Part shown: piece by piece, positions 46,531 through 58,180 of the stretch | How positions within the stretch are numbered: the first letter of the stretch is position 1 | Layout of the letters: each line of letters starts with the position of its first letter | Origin: Thinopyrum elongatum | Taxonomy: Eukaryota > Streptophyta > Magnoliopsida > Poales > Poaceae | Assembly: GCA_011799875.1 (NCBI GenBank) | Contig: CM022298.1 | Span: forward strand, 726,918,181 to 726,982,180 | DNA length: 64,000 nucleotides | Direction: 5' to 3' | Position numbers and translations under genes: made by a program | The notes under the pieces: generated by a model | The model's input: only the letters and a program-made list of their open reading frames with translations | Databases searched by the model: none | What the model was told of the DNA's origin: nothing

Positions 46531-48028
46531 GGATACGTCTCCAACGTACCTATAACTTTTTATTGTTTCATGCTATTATATTATCAATCTTGTATGCTTT
46601 ATATGTCATCTTATATCATTTTTGTGGACTAACCTATTAACTTAGTGCCCAGTGCCAGTTCCTATTTTTTGCCTATTGCTTTGTTTTACAGAAAAAACAT
46701 ACCAAATGAAGTTCAAACACGATGAAATTTTACGGTTATTTTTCCTGGACCAGAAAGACCCTAGAAGCTTCCAGGATGCACCAGACAATGATCGAGGGAG
46801 CCATAAACTCAGGAGGCGTGACCCCAGGGGGGGGCGCCATGTGAGTTTGTGGGTTGAATGTGGCTCCTTTTGCCCTATTTCCAAGCCTATAATTCAGAAA
46901 TATTGGGAAACCCCCGAAGCAAGACCTGAAACAATTATTCCGCCGCCGCCAGCCTCTATTCTTCCTTGATGCCATTTGATGGTCTTTTCTGGTACTCTGT
47001 CGTAGGGGGAAACCATTAGGGAGGCAATCTTTATCGACCTTGCTGCCTCCATGATGATGTGGGAGTAGTTCCCATAGGACCTATGGGTCCATAGCAGTAG
47101 CTGGATGGCTCTCTCTCACTCACTCACTCAGTTTTTGAATTTCAATACAATGAATTGTGGGTTTATGATCAGATTATTCATTGAAAGTATTTGAGTCTAC
47201 TCTAAGATTTATATATGTGCGATTTTATAGCCTTGTAATTCTTCTCGATCTATACGTCTTCTTTGGCCAATTAGATTGATTTATCTTCGGTGGGAGAGGT
47301 GCTTGGTAGTTGGTTCCATCTTGTGGTGTCCTTACTCTGTGACTGGAGGAATTGCAAGGCACACATTTGTATTGTTGCTACTAAGGGCAAAACGACATGG
47401 TTCAAACATATTAATTAGTCTTACTTTGTGTACATTATGTCATCATGCTCCAAGCATTACTCTGTTTGTTATTAACTTAATACCTTAAGATGCATGTTAG
47501 ATAGCGGCCGAGGGGTGGAGTAATAGTAGTAGATGCAGATGGATTATTCGGTCGATTTGTCTCACACGTAATGCCTATATATTGATCATTCTATAAAGAA
47601 TCATCATAAAGATGCGCTATTCTGTCAATTGGCCAACAGTAATTTGTTTACCCACAATTGCTATGTTGGGAGAGATGCCTCTAGTGAAACTATGGCCCTG
47701 GGTTCATTTTCTATATTTACTAAAACGCTAAAATTGCTCGTAGTTTTTATTTTATTTTTATTTTATTTTATATTTTTATATATCTACCACTATCAGATTT
47801 AATCCTTACAATAGATCAAGGATATTTACAACACTCTTGCGTTCTTGGGTGCAAGCATTTGCTTTGTGTGTGTGCATGCAAGTACCGTTTATCTTGTTTG
47901 CGTGGCGTCTCCTATTCGTTCAATAAACCTTGGTTTTTAACTGAGGAAAATAATTTTTGCCACTACACTAATTCACCCTTCTCTCTTTAGGGAATCCCAA
48001 TGTCTATCACAAGTAGCAGAAGAATTTC

Positions 48029-48046
48029 TGGCGCCATTGCCGAGGA
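48029..48046 (+). promoter_or_regulatory. Primer-binding site (tRNA-Asp type)
   Basis: TGGCGCCATTGCCGAGGA, two mismatches from the remembered consensus TGGCGCCGTTGCCGGGGA. Confidence 0.65.
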
Positions 48047-48628
48047 GGCTTCACCAAACAAGTCCAGGCTCAATCACTCACATTTATCAATTTGCTTGTT
48101 TTTACTTTCTTTGTCATTTGCCTTTTTATTTGCCTTCTCTTTTTCATTCCCTCTCCTCTAAAAATTCAAAATACCAGAAATATTTGTGTTATTATTTCTA
48201 CTTTTGTTGCCATCATGTTGACAGAGAAACTGAAATAAAAATAAAAGATATATGAATCCTCATCCACTTGCTAATCTTTAAAAAAATTCCAATTATGATA
48301 AATTAATTGCTAGTGAAAATGCTACTGTGATAATTTCTTTGAAAGAAAAGATGGAGTTGAGTGCCATTAATTATCTTTATGAAGTTTTGCTTGAAAATCA
48401 TGAATCTGAAAATAATTTTGAGGTGCTGGAAGAAGAAATTTGTAAAATGATTCATGATGGTTCTTTGAATGATTTTTTTTTTGCAATGATATTAGTATAA
48501 ATTCTATGAATGTCAATTGTGCTAATGAACATGATTGTGGTGATAATTATGATGCTTCTTGTGATCGTGAGAATTTATTTAAGCCTCATAACGAATCTAT
48601 TATTGATAATAAAATTTGTAATACTATT

Positions 48629-48790
48629 AAAAGTGGGTTTGGAAGAGTGTCAACTTTAGGTGGAAATCCCACTATTTTGGAGAACAATCAATCTTATGAA
48701 TTTTTTGATAAAAGTAGGTTTGAAAGAGTGTCAACTTTAGTTGATGTTAATCCCACTATTTTGAAGATTATAAAATTCATATGCATGTGG
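48629..48790. repeat. Tandem pair of about 82 bp in the LARD internal region
   Basis: AAAGT(G/A)GGTTTG.AAGAGTGT and AATCCCACTATTTTG.AGA recur once, starting at about 48,629 and 48,711. Confidence 0.7.
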
Positions 48791-49403
48791 ATCATGTAGA
48801 GAATATGTCATGTGATAGCTATATTGTAAAAATTTATTATGATCCTACATGTAATTATTTTGAGAGAGACGAATATGGTTATAAAAATCTTCATGTCACT
48901 AAATTACATTTTTTTGTGTTGAAATTATTAATGCTTCATTCTTCCTATTTGCATATGATAGATATTGCTTGTCTTGATAATTTATTTTCCTATAAAATGC
49001 CTATACATATGCATAGGAAGAGGGTTAGACTTAAATATGTTTGTTACATGTTATATGATGCTCTCTTTGTGCTTCAATTCTTGTCTTTTATATGAGCATC
49101 ATTAAAATCTCAAGCCTATCTTAATGGCTATAAAGAAAGAGCTTGTTGGGAGACAACCCAATAGCTTGTTATCCTTTACTTTTGTGTATCAAAATGATTA
49201 TTGCTAGTTTATTAATTATGTTTGTATCTTTATATTGATTTTCTGCGCCAAGTAAAGCCTTTAGAATGATTTCGATGCTTGTTGATTTAATCCTGTGCAG
49301 AAACATAAACTTTTGCAACATAATTAAAGGAGCCCAGCAGGAGCATGGCATAAGAATGTAACATGGCAACGTCTGCAACCTAAGCATGCATACTACAACA
49401 TAA

Positions 49404-49621
49404 GGGCATGTACAACGCAGGGCGCTTAGGCCTGGGCACTAAGGATTAAATCCTAACAGTATTGGCAGTTTTTGACTGATTCCCGGTTTGTTTCTTGGCG
49501 TCGATGCATGAACATGAGTCGAGCGCTTAAAAAACCAGTACAAAATACTAACACTAGCACCCGGGCACTATTGTTTGTGAGTGTGCCCAGGAATTTGAGC
49601 ACTCATACATTGGAGATGCCC
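49404..49621. mobile_element. Tourist-type (PIF/Harbinger) MITE, 218 bp
   Basis: Terminal repeats GGGCATGTACAACG and (reversed) GGGCATCTCCAATG, flanked by TAA at 49,401-49,403 and 49,622-49,624. Confidence 0.8.
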
Positions 49622-49624
49622 TAA

Positions 49625-50288
49625 GCAGGATTGCGAGTAACATATAAAGCAACATGTCAATAGCTGGATAAAGGATACCAGTCACTATATGGGCTCAACA
49701 TGCTATGCATGTGATAGTAATCGCGACACAACATCGTAACCTAGTGCAAACCCAAAGTGTTGCTTCTTTACCGAGCCACACTTCTCTAATCAACTTGGTA
49801 CCGACGATCATATGTTACATTAACCATAAAGTGAACATGCCCTTCCTTTCATAGTGTCATGCACAGAAGTCAGACTGTCTTCTGGTACTGTTCGATGTAT
49901 TGCAGATCGCTTCAACATCACCAGCACAATTTTTTCCACTTTTGATACTAAAGAACACACTCTTATACTATACAACTGTTGGCCTCAGTGATAACCAACA
50001 AAATCATGTCACGTCACTATGTGACCATCAAATCGTAGGTGAAGCATTGCTCTGTCTATACCATACAACTGATTGCTTTCAACATTTCGAATGGCTACTA
50101 TCTGTATGCACATCTTCGAGTGCATTAAAGCTTTTGATACTACATAACACATTCTTACAGTGATTGCCGCAGTCGTAGGCACACCAAGAGCTCTATTTGC
50201 TACTGACAATAGTTGCTACTAGTTCTCACCACTGGATATGGATGGTAACTGCTACATATACGGTCTCATAACGGGATGCTCTTCCACT
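49625..50288. other. 3' flank of the MSL10-like gene
   Basis: No separate gene. Short duplicated strings (AAAGC.TTTGATACT..A.AACAC near 49,930 and 50,130; CCATACAACTG near 49,970 and 50,062) suggest an old local duplication. Part of it may be 3' UTR. Confidence 0.5.
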
Positions 50289-53200
50289 TCATGAATAATT
50301 CCATGTCGTTGACATCCTCATGGATTGTAGAGGGGGCGCGTTTCGCACATTCACGTCAAGTGGCAACATCCGGTACTCGATGTCGAGGTCCTTCAAGACT
50401 TTGATCATCTCCTGGAGCACGAGTTCCCTCCTCACGAATTTCATCCCCATGTCCTGGAAGTTCAGTGTGTGCCGGAGCCATATGGATACTTTCAACTTGT
50501 TGGTGTCATCTACATCTCGGAGGACAACCATCGCACCCGGGTACCAATGTTCCTTCTTACTGTCAATGTAACTGGATCATAATAAGAAAAGCAACTATTA
50601 GTCTGATCCGGTGTGGTAAGATCAGCAACAGCAAATGGCACTACAAAATACAAATGTGTTATGTTTACGCCAATTTGTGAACATAATCAACATATATGAA
50701 ACCGAGATGACAGAAGAACTGGTACACACCGTAGTATTCTTTCCTTCATGATGGCCAGTTTTTCCAGCGGGGTGGCAACATGGATAGAGAAGTCAACTCC
50801 TTCTCCCATATCAGGACTCCTATAGAAATTAAAAATCGGTTTGGTGGCCAACACACTATTTGGGTAATAGATCTTTAAGTTATCATAACGAAGAAAGACT
50901 GTTGTCATGATATTCATTTCCTCCACAACGACCTGAAATTCAAGTGCTTACAACGTCAATCGACAAATGCAAGGTAATATTCGATTACATAAATAAGTAG
51001 CGCTGATCGAGAATATATTTCATAACCTGAACCTCTTCAATTTCACAGCGGTCACCGACGTCGAAAGGATGCATCACGAATAGGAAGATAATTGCCTCAA
51101 AAATCGTCTTCAAGGTATTCCCGAATACAAATACTACCACAAGAAGCTGTGAACTCAGGAAGACAAAGAACTGTGTCGTCGCTATGCCGAGAATTAGAAG
51201 CCAGAGAGCAGATACTATGAGGCCAACAACAACATTGGCCATCTGGTTGAGCTTGTTAACTGCTGTTTTTGTATCATTAAGTGTTAGGGCAAGAGCTTTG
51301 CGCTCTCTAAATGCATTCACCTACATAACGAGCCATATATATGATATAATGTTAGAAAAGGCATTTTGAAGGTCGATGCAACTTAGATAGTAGGGTAGTA
51401 TATAGGGTTGATCATTACCACCCAGTTCTTCATAGACTTCTTGCCGACCCTACAATGCTCCTGTGCTCCTTCAAAAAGATGCATAGCTTTGATGGCTTCC
51501 TCCTGCTTCATGAAGCGCATCAAGTCTGCCAAGTATATGTGCCTGCATTATTATTTATACATTCACGATCAAGAATCGGAATCAGTAAATTGCCACTATC
51601 CTTAAAACTACAACATTTAAAATATTGAAGAGAGGTCTGAGGGCATTTGTTTGGCTAAGTATTATTGTAAAGTTCTATAATTTGTCCTTCCAATTTTGTA
51701 GTTGACAGTTTGCCACTAAACACGGCAGTGCACTATAAAGTTGTCTAACAATTATGTAGCATGCTTTTTATGAAAGTAAAATAAAAAATTATACTGTACA
51801 ATTTGTACTATATGTGTACTTCTTGAGCTCAAAATTCCTAAAGCCTAGACTATATGCGTACTTCATGAGCTCAAAATTCCTGTGGTTTTTCTACACCCAG
51901 CTGGGTGCACCCACGGTGCATCCACGCAAGAAAAATAGCAACACATTTCAAATAATTCTGAAATTTCGTGTGAATGATTATCAACAAATGTTATGGGTGC
52001 TTGCAAAGTTTGGTGGTCAAAAAACATTCAAGGAGCCCTCTACAAAAAAGACAACTTCACTGAAAATTAGTCAAAATGTAAGTGAACTGTTTGAGTAGAT
52101 TTTGTAATTTTTTTTTTTGTAGAGAGCTCCTTGAATGTTATTTGACCACCAAACTTTACACGCCCCCATAACATTTATTAATTATCATTCCCATAAAGTT
52201 TCATAATTTTTTGAAATCTTCTACTATATTTTCTTGTGTGGGTGCACCGTGGGTGCACCGAAGGTGGGTGCAGCCACTACTTTTCCAATTCCTAAAGCCT
52301 AGACAAATAAGTGATGTGGTTTTATTCAAATTTAAATTAAAACCATGACACTTATTTTGAATCGGAGGGAGTACAAGATAATGTCAACAAAGCAGAAAGC
52401 CTTACTTGGAACCAGGCTTGGCTATGTTATGAAAGATCTTCTTGGCGGCGAGCTGTGCCTCATATTCGCTGCGAATCTGTGTCCCTGACTCAGCCCCTTC
52501 CCCTGCCGTTGCCTGCTGGATCTGCTCGTCCATTGTGGCTAGCGTCTCAAAACGAACAATCTTCACCAGCCTCTTCATGTTCCATGCTGAGACGGTTCTC
52601 TGATTGAGCCTATGAAGCTTGTCAATGCTGATCCCTTCATCAGCCTCACGCCGCTTCTTCTCCTTGGACAGCGGATTGATTCCACCTCCCTTGGAGATCA
52701 AGCCAGAGACCCGGGTGCCCCTTTGCTCCGGCATTGGCAAGGTGGGATGCAGCTCTTTCGGGATGTCTGCGCCTGCGCGCTGGAGCTCACGCACCTCGGC
52801 AATCACGTAGTCCTCGTCGACCAGCTGTGGCCCGGAGAACGTGTCGATGACGTACTGGTTGAAGAGCGCCTCCTGGATCCGGTCGAAGTAAGTCGAGACA
52901 TGGAAGGAGGAGGCGAGCACCTTTAGGAGAATCGTCTTGACGAGGCGGACGAGCGTGGCGACGAGGAGGCAGAGCAGCACCTTGGTCACGTACGGCAGCA
53001 CCGCCGTGTTGATGCCCTCGTCCAACAGGAAGTGCCAGGAGGCCAGCACCATGCCGAGCCAGAGCGCGTTCTGCGCGGCGCCGCGCACGCCGTAGACGAA
53101 GTAGAGCATGCGCTTCCGCAGCACGAAGTTGCGCTCCACGCAGAGGACCGCGACCCGGATGGCCCAGCCGGACACGAGGCGGCCGCAGATGAGCACGAAC

Positions 53201-53793
53201 ACGAGGAGCTCCCATTTCCAGAGGTGCAGCTCCCAGAGCCTCTTCCGTGACAGCGGCCTTATTGCGAGGCTGCACGCCAGTGCCCCCATGATGAGCACCA
53301 GGCTGACCCACTGGAGTATGGTGAGAGCGTCTAGTTTCTGGCTGTTGAAGTCGTCTGGGATGTCGTCGTCGATGAACGGGTCCTCCTCCTCCTCCTCCTC
53401 GATAGGAATAGGATCCGACTTGCGCCACCGGCCGGATTTGCCGGTCATACGCCCGGAAAACTGGCCGGACTTAGGAGGGCGCAAGGCAGACGGCTTGTTT
53501 CGCTCCTCGTCGATGGCCGCGGGTGACTGCGGCGGCGGGTCCATGAGCCGGGAGCGCGTCTTGGCTCGCAGTAATGGTCTCGGTCCCGCTGGAGTGGAAG
53601 TGGACGTGCTGCGTATTCCGTCATCGCCGGCGGGCCTACGGCCGCCGTCGGTGCCGGAATCGGAACCGGATGAAGAGGACGAGGACCTCTGGCGATCCTT
53701 GAAGGAGATACGCGGCGCCTCCCGATCTCTTGAGTTGGATGAGAACGGGTGTGAGTGTGACGACCTCCCGATGTCGTCCATCTCCAGGTCCAT
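50289..53793 (-). CDS. MSL10: MscS-like mechanosensitive channel (MSL10-type), 5 exons, 763 aa
   Basis: Exons on the minus strand: 53,793-52,406, 51,542-51,419, 51,320-51,027, 50,932-50,730 and 50,571-50,289. All have GT/AG introns, and the joined length of 2,292 bases keeps one frame to TGA. Residues 1-150 are a Ser-rich cytosolic tail with an acidic run (EEEEEEDPFIDDD). Four membrane segments lie at about 155-178, 192-214, 232-256 and 266-290, followed by a long cytosolic loop. Two more lie at about 533-555 and 556-588. The last is the pore helix, leading into FGNTLKTIFEAIIFLFVMHP and FDVGDRCEI, the MscS hallmark. Then come MTTVFLRYDNLKIYYPNS and the beta domain. Known MSL10 proteins are plasma-membrane, tension-gated, anion-preferring channels linked to cell-death signalling; length and exon pattern agree. 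The gene appears intact. Confidence 0.93.
51880..52285. mobile_element. Fold-back MITE in intron 1 of MSL10
   Basis: Left arm GGGTGCACCCACGGTGCATC, then CACGCAAGAAAAATA. Right arm, reversed, starts GTGGCTGCACCCACCTTCGG and reaches the same TGCACCCACACAAGAAAA. Inner parts also pair (CAACAAATGTTATGGGTGCT with ..CCCATAACATTTATTA). The arms are roughly 190 bp with a small loop, giving a long hairpin. AATTCCTAAAGCCTAGAC occurs on both sides (51,832 and 52,290), perhaps an old local duplication. Confidence 0.75.
52300..52371. mobile_element. Stowaway-like MITE terminus in intron 1
   Basis: GACACTTATTTTGAATCGGA followed by GGGAG and TA (52,372-52,373) is a Stowaway end reversed. The other end is not evident. 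Confidence 0.55.
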
Positions 53794-54009
53794 CTCCGCG
53801 GATCAACAGACACTCACACACACGAGTTTTCGCTGGGTGATTCAAGAGGTCAGGAGGAATTGCGTTGCATGGTTGGGGCCCCAGGGTGTGCTTTTAACGA
53901 GGCGATAGAGATCCACGTGGAGCAGCACAAAGCTGACCACCTGTGCGTCGCATGCCGTGGTTGGGATTTGGACACGATCAAAGGGTGAGGGCATCTTTAT
54001 GTGGACCCC
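53794..54009 (-). promoter_or_regulatory. Probable promoter and 5' leader of MSL10, with G-box
   Basis: Only about 216 bp separate the start codon from a MITE. A palindromic CCACGTGG (CACGTG core at 53,914-53,919) is a G-box for bZIP/bHLH factors. GTTAAAAG on the minus strand (about 53,893-53,900) could serve as a weak TATA. CA repeats lie near the ATG. The role is inferred from position. Confidence 0.45.
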
Positions 54010-54012
54010 TAA

Positions 54013-54307
54013 GAGCAAGGTTAATAATATAGCGAACAACCGGGTATATAAGACTGTCATGTTATCAAGAGCTACTAATGTTATTCACTCAAACAATAGG
54101 ATTGGCTATAAGATTAGCTACCATATTAGTATTTTTTTTCTACCCTCTCTCTTACTCTTTCTTCATATTTATTGTTTTTGCCTAGAAATAAGTATATAGC
54201 TAGGCTATTACATGAGAGCTCACTCTCTTTACTTTTTCATATATCTCTCCTCCACATAAACCAAAATGTCATGTAAGTGGGCTTATAACCTGCTATTGTA
54301 CTTGCTC
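54013..54307. mobile_element. Tourist-type MITE upstream of MSL10, 295 bp
   Basis: GAGCAAGGTTAATAATATAG at the left and CTATTGTACTTGCTC at the right form imperfect inverted termini. TAA flanks both sides (54,010-54,012 and 54,308-54,310). Confidence 0.85.
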
Positions 54308-54310
54308 TAA

Positions 54311-54945
54311 AGCCAACCCAGTATCCTCCGCGGACGACGTCCATAGAATACGGGAGCTGATCATTCAACCGCATTCTCTAAACATTCTGCCCAAATCCGG
54401 CCTTCTCTATTTCGAATGCATAGCAATATGAGAGAATTTTTGAGGCGGAATGACACCATCGATGTAAGATATATTTTATTTGTGGCATGTGGAGAGATAA
54501 TTAATTTTAAACGTGAATACTAGGTATAAGAAAGATAGACATATAAACACAGTTTTTATGTTATTTTTTGTGCAGATCATACTATCATCTAAAAATTGCA
54601 TGACAATATGCTTTTATTTTTTTGTATTGTGAAGCGCAGTGTAATTTTTGTGCAAGTTGTGTGCATTTTTTTGCCATCATTTGTTTTAGTTTTTTCATTT
54701 TTCTTCTTCTATTAGGTAATATCAATGTCCTTAATTCATCATTTCTTACAAAATTGTTTTTGTTTATTAATTTTGTGTTTGTCCTTATTTCTCCTTCATG
54801 GATCTTCTTTTTTTTTGCTGTGAGGATAACATTATTACATGAATTCTTCCTATTATAGTAACATTTTTATTTGATTTCTTTTCCCACCATAGTGTACCTA
54901 CAATAGTCATTAAGTAAAAAATGTTAGCCACAATGGTCTAATGAG
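54311..54945. other. AT-rich stretch, no gene
   Basis: T-rich. The plus-strand frame 54,622-54,858 is a Phe-rich translation of T-rich DNA and not credible. Confidence 0.6.
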
Positions 54946-55252
54946 TTTTTTTTTAGAACACGGTACAGACGTAGACGCTCATATATATACGAGCGTACAC
55001 TCAGCCCTATGAACGCACACACGCATACCCTATCCCTATGAGCATCTCCGAGAGGCTGAGGCGGCATATCATCTTGAGATCGACAGAGTCACCATAGGGG
55101 CCTCGTAGTCGACAGGAACATCTCCTCCCACTGAACGTGCATCGCTGGAAATCCTGAAATAAATTCAAGATAAATATGAGCACCAGGACTTGAATCTTGG
55201 TTGGCCGGGGATACCACTGTCCTTGTAACCATTCAACCACAGGTTGGTTCGC
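54946..55252 (-). mobile_element. Au-type SINE
   Basis: On the minus strand it starts near GCGAACCAACCTGTGGTTGA, has a Pol III-like internal promoter (GTGGTTGAATGG..; B-box-like GATTCAAGTCC), and contains CTCGGAGATGCTCATAGGGA and TGAGCGTCTACGTCTGTACC. It ends GTGTTCTAAAAAAAA. This is the Au SINE of Aegilops/Triticum as I remember it. It appears full length or nearly so. Confidence 0.75.
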
Positions 55253-55283
55253 AAATGGTCTCATGAGTTGGCCCATGCCATTA

Positions 55284-56213
55284 GAGCATATCCAACAGCA
55301 TGCCAAAAAGTTAGATACCTAAAAAAAGTTTTAGGTGTGAAGAGAGAAGGTTAACCAGTTTTTTTTCTTTGCTTTTACAACGGACCTAAAATTGGATGCC
55401 CATAATTTCATAACCACATGAAACATGACGATTCGACGACGGGGAGAAGTTCGGCGGGGATGGCTACGGTGGAACCCAGTGGCGTGGAAGTTCGGGCACG
55501 ATGGCTGGATCACTGGGATAGTGGAGGGAAGCTTGAGGCGGACTGCAACAATGGATTCCATGGTGTGGAGCGTGTGCCCCGGGGGGGGGGGGGGTATTCG
55601 GGTGGAATAAGTCGCCGGCAATGCGAGCTTGACAGTGGTCATGGGGTCATGATGGTTGCCCCTGAGTGGTGGGGTCATGACAGAGCTCAGGGCGGTCCCG
55701 GAGATCGAAATCGGCGGTGCGACGATGGTGAAATGCCATCAAACAACGGTTGGGCTTGGCACTGCCTGTTAGATTTTTCTGGTCTCCAACTGAAGGATGT
55801 CCATATGTATAGGACCCTGATAAGTGCCACACGCGTGGCACGAACACAAGGCAACTCCGAACGTTTTTTATGGCAAGTTTAGTGACACGGGATGGCAACT
55901 TTATTTGTCAAGCATGACAACTTTCTTTTCGGATGGCAAGTTTTAGTTTTTTGTTGGGTTTGTTTTTTTCTTTTCGGATGGCAACTTTACTTGTAAAAAA
56001 CGTCAGAGCAGGATTGCTTCGTGTCACATCTGTGGCACTTATTATTTGTGTATTTATAAATCCTATTGAAAATTCTAGGCTATAACATAAAAAATTTGGT
56101 CGTCGGGGCATGTTGTTGTATGCTGTTGGAGCCGTTTTTTGCTAAGAAAATTTACCAGAATTTCAGCTTTTACCAATCGGTTATATTTTTTTTTGTCTAA
56201 GTTGAAGATGCTC
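55284..56213. mobile_element. Tourist/Harbinger-like non-autonomous element, 930 bp
   Basis: Termini GAGCATATCCAACAG and (reversed) GAGCATCTTCAACTTAG, flanked by TTA at 55,281-55,283 and 56,214-56,216. Inside are a 154-codon frame (55,418-55,882, Gly/Arg-rich, with a G-run at about 55,579) that I do not recognise, and a nested MITE. No transposase. Confidence 0.65.
55819..56043. mobile_element. MITE nested in the 930-bp element
   Basis: GATAAGTGCCACACGCGTGG.. at the left pairs with AATAAGTGCCACAGATGTGA.. read from the right. Pairing continues through GAACGTTTTTTA and GGCAA.TTT(A)C blocks for about 80 bp per arm. Confidence 0.75.
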
Positions 56214-56216
56214 TTA

Positions 56217-56648
56217 GTACACCTCCTTAATGAATGAAAGCCCGATTAGTATAGCAGCAAAAGTAACCAACAACCATTGAAAGTAAATTTGAAGACCAAC
56301 TAAAAAATAACTGATACCTTCCAAAATTACAGGCGCCATTATTAAGATTAGCTTCATCAAACTGGGAGCGCGTCCCCTAAAGAAAAGAAAGTGGAAGCGA
56401 GTCATAAGGAAGTGGAAGCGCGTTAGCACTTTTGGTTGCCGACAAAAGCGAAGAGAAGATCGTCTACTATATATTCCTACGATATCAGGTTCCAATAAAG
56501 AACGTTCTTTATGTTTACTAAAAAGAACTATACATATATTCCTATGGTGGTACGTAAGGCATGACGCTACACTGTATGGTACCAAACCGTACACGCCAAA
56601 TGAGAGTGGTGCCACTGCTGCAATCGTTCTCGATCGCGGTAGTGCTAA
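56217..56648. other. No gene recognised
   Basis: Contains a tandem string GTGGAAGCG(A/C)GT (56,390 and 56,411). The minus-strand frame 56,660-56,214 has no recognisable domain. Confidence 0.5.
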
Positions 56649-57607
56649 AAGCATCTTCAACGTCGATCCGCTCGCAACCGTTCAGACCACGTAGTTTGGA
56701 CTATTTTGTCCGCCAACGTGGTCCAATATCGATCCATCGACCGGTCCAGGCTTACTTTTACCCACAAATCGGAAACAAAGCGCGGGCGGTGATGGGGTGC
56801 AGGTGGGGGTGGGTGCGGCCGCCCGGACCGCTGACGCGGGCGACAACCGTTGCCCGCCCGAAAACCCTCTGGCCTCTCCCGCACTTCCCATCCAACGCGG
56901 TCATGTATCGGTCTCGGACCTGGGGGGAGGGGGAGGGGTGTGGGTACTGACGGACGCGACCTTTCGGGCGTCGCCACTTCGATGCAGACGCCGCGTTCCG
57001 AGAAACCAACTACGTCCTCTGGGTCGCAAAAAAGCGGGCTGACCGGCCCTTCGCATGCATGGTCGCGGCTATTTAAGTTGTGCGCCTGCGATACACATCA
57101 ACACTTTATCCTCTTCGAGCCCCTTCTCCGTCCCAAGCATGCCCAACTCCGGTGATGCCAAAGTCATGGTTCTCCGCGCCGGCAGACGGAGGCCGCGGCT
57201 GTTCTTCGTCAATTGGTTCATAGCGCCGCCGCCCTCGCTTTCCAGGCCCCTCTGCATCCACGGCGGCCGGCTCCTCCAAGGAGGAGATCATCATATCCTC
57301 CGACAATAAGAATGACCATACGCCACTACAAGAGCAGCAGCCGCAGCTCCTCGCGGAGGTCGCTCTTACAGACGAGGAATATCGATATGAGCTATAGTTT
57401 TTTTTCCAGTAAAACGACCAAAATATCGGTCACTTATGTAAATTATCATCTATCGTGTTTGGTTAAATTTCATCCGGTTAGTTAAAATTCGCTTTGAAAT
57501 ATGCGGATAGTTTTTTAAATGGCCGGTTTCTGTATTCGCGTTTGTGGACTGATCCACAGTCCACGGACAGATACGGAGCCAATTTAAAGGTCAGCGTTGA
57601 GATGCCC
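56649..57607. mobile_element. Tourist/Harbinger-like non-autonomous element, copy 1
   Basis: Termini AAGCATCTTCAACG and (reversed) GGGCATCTCAACGC, flanked by TAA at 56,646-56,648 and 57,608-57,610. The interior has CTATTTAAG (about 57,068), then CGATACACATCAACACTTTA and ATGCCCAACTCCGG (57,138), a short Arg-rich frame (MPNSGDAKVMVLRAGRRRPR). The same interior occurs in copy 2 at 63,757-64,000, so the promoter-plus-ATG block belongs to the element family. Confidence 0.75.
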
Positions 57608-57610
57608 TAA

Positions 57611-57994
57611 TCTCGGGTCCATAGAAAATGGTCGGCACCATCGTGTATCGGTAGAAAGCATTGGGTGGGGTGCATGCATGCAGACGCTTTAGCATGCGAT
57701 CTCTGCTTTCGGCTCCGTCACTGGCCGGCCGTCGTATTTCCCCGACCTCCACCCCAAGCGGCGCACGCAGCCAGTGCATACAGAATCAAAGAAAAAAGTA
57801 CTACCAGCACTACGTCGGTTACAGTCATAATCCCGTGACTTGGATGGATGATCGTGGGGATGGAATAACGGTAAATGGACACGACGTGCCGAAGCAGGCC
57901 GGCTTAACGTCGGCCATCGGTGTCAGAGTACAGAGAGAACCAAAACGTGGATTCTTTATATGATATGAGTGCGTTGCACAACGACGTGTCATGG
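57611..57994. other. No gene supported
   Basis: A 100-codon frame (57,661-57,963) without recognisable domain or context. Confidence 0.5.
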
Positions 57995-57999
57995 GTTGG

Positions 58000-58167
58000 T
58001 GTTGAATATATTTGTATAGGCAGTATATCGCATGTATGGTTAGGATCATTTTCTACCTAGCTCCGCCTCTTTGTTTTCTTGTATAGTCGAGGCCGTGGGC
58101 TATATGTTGTACATATATACGTGCGTGTATGCACCCAATTAATTGAGAGTTGCATTGCCAAACAATA
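58000..58167 (+). repeat. 5' LTR of the Copia element
   Basis: Begins TGTTGAATATATTT and ends CCAAACAATA. Within it GTACATATATACGTGCGTGT could hold a TATA-like signal. Confidence 0.9.
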
Positions 58168-58180
58168 TGGTATCAGTTTC
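58168..58180 (+). promoter_or_regulatory. Primer-binding site, initiator-Met tRNA type
   Basis: TGGTATCAG directly follows the 5' LTR, complementary to the CTGATACCA 3' end of plant initiator-Met tRNA. Confidence 0.85.

Larger units (their letters stand above)
46531..49185 (+). mobile_element. Non-autonomous LTR element (LARD-like): LTR, primer site, short internal region
   Basis: GATACGTCTCCAACGTACCT (46,533) is the start of an LTR type frequent in Triticeae. About 1.48 kb later CAAGTAGCAGAAGAATTTC leads into TGGCGCCATTGCCGAGGA (48,029-48,046), which fits the 3' end of plant tRNA-Asp, a primer used by many gypsy-type elements. The internal 1.1 kb is AT-rich with no gag or pol, and ends with AAGAGCTTGTTGGGAGACAA, typical of the 3' internal end of such elements. 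A 3' LTR is not present, so the element is truncated. I am not sure of the family name. Confidence 0.6.

Noticed and set aside
52787..53428. 213-codon minus-strand frame
   Set aside because: Shifted frame of the GC-rich MSL10 exon, Arg/Ala-rich with no domain.
53108..53908. 266-codon plus-strand frame
   Set aside because: Antisense shadow of MSL10 exon 1, whose minus-strand frame has the MscS family features and good splice sites.
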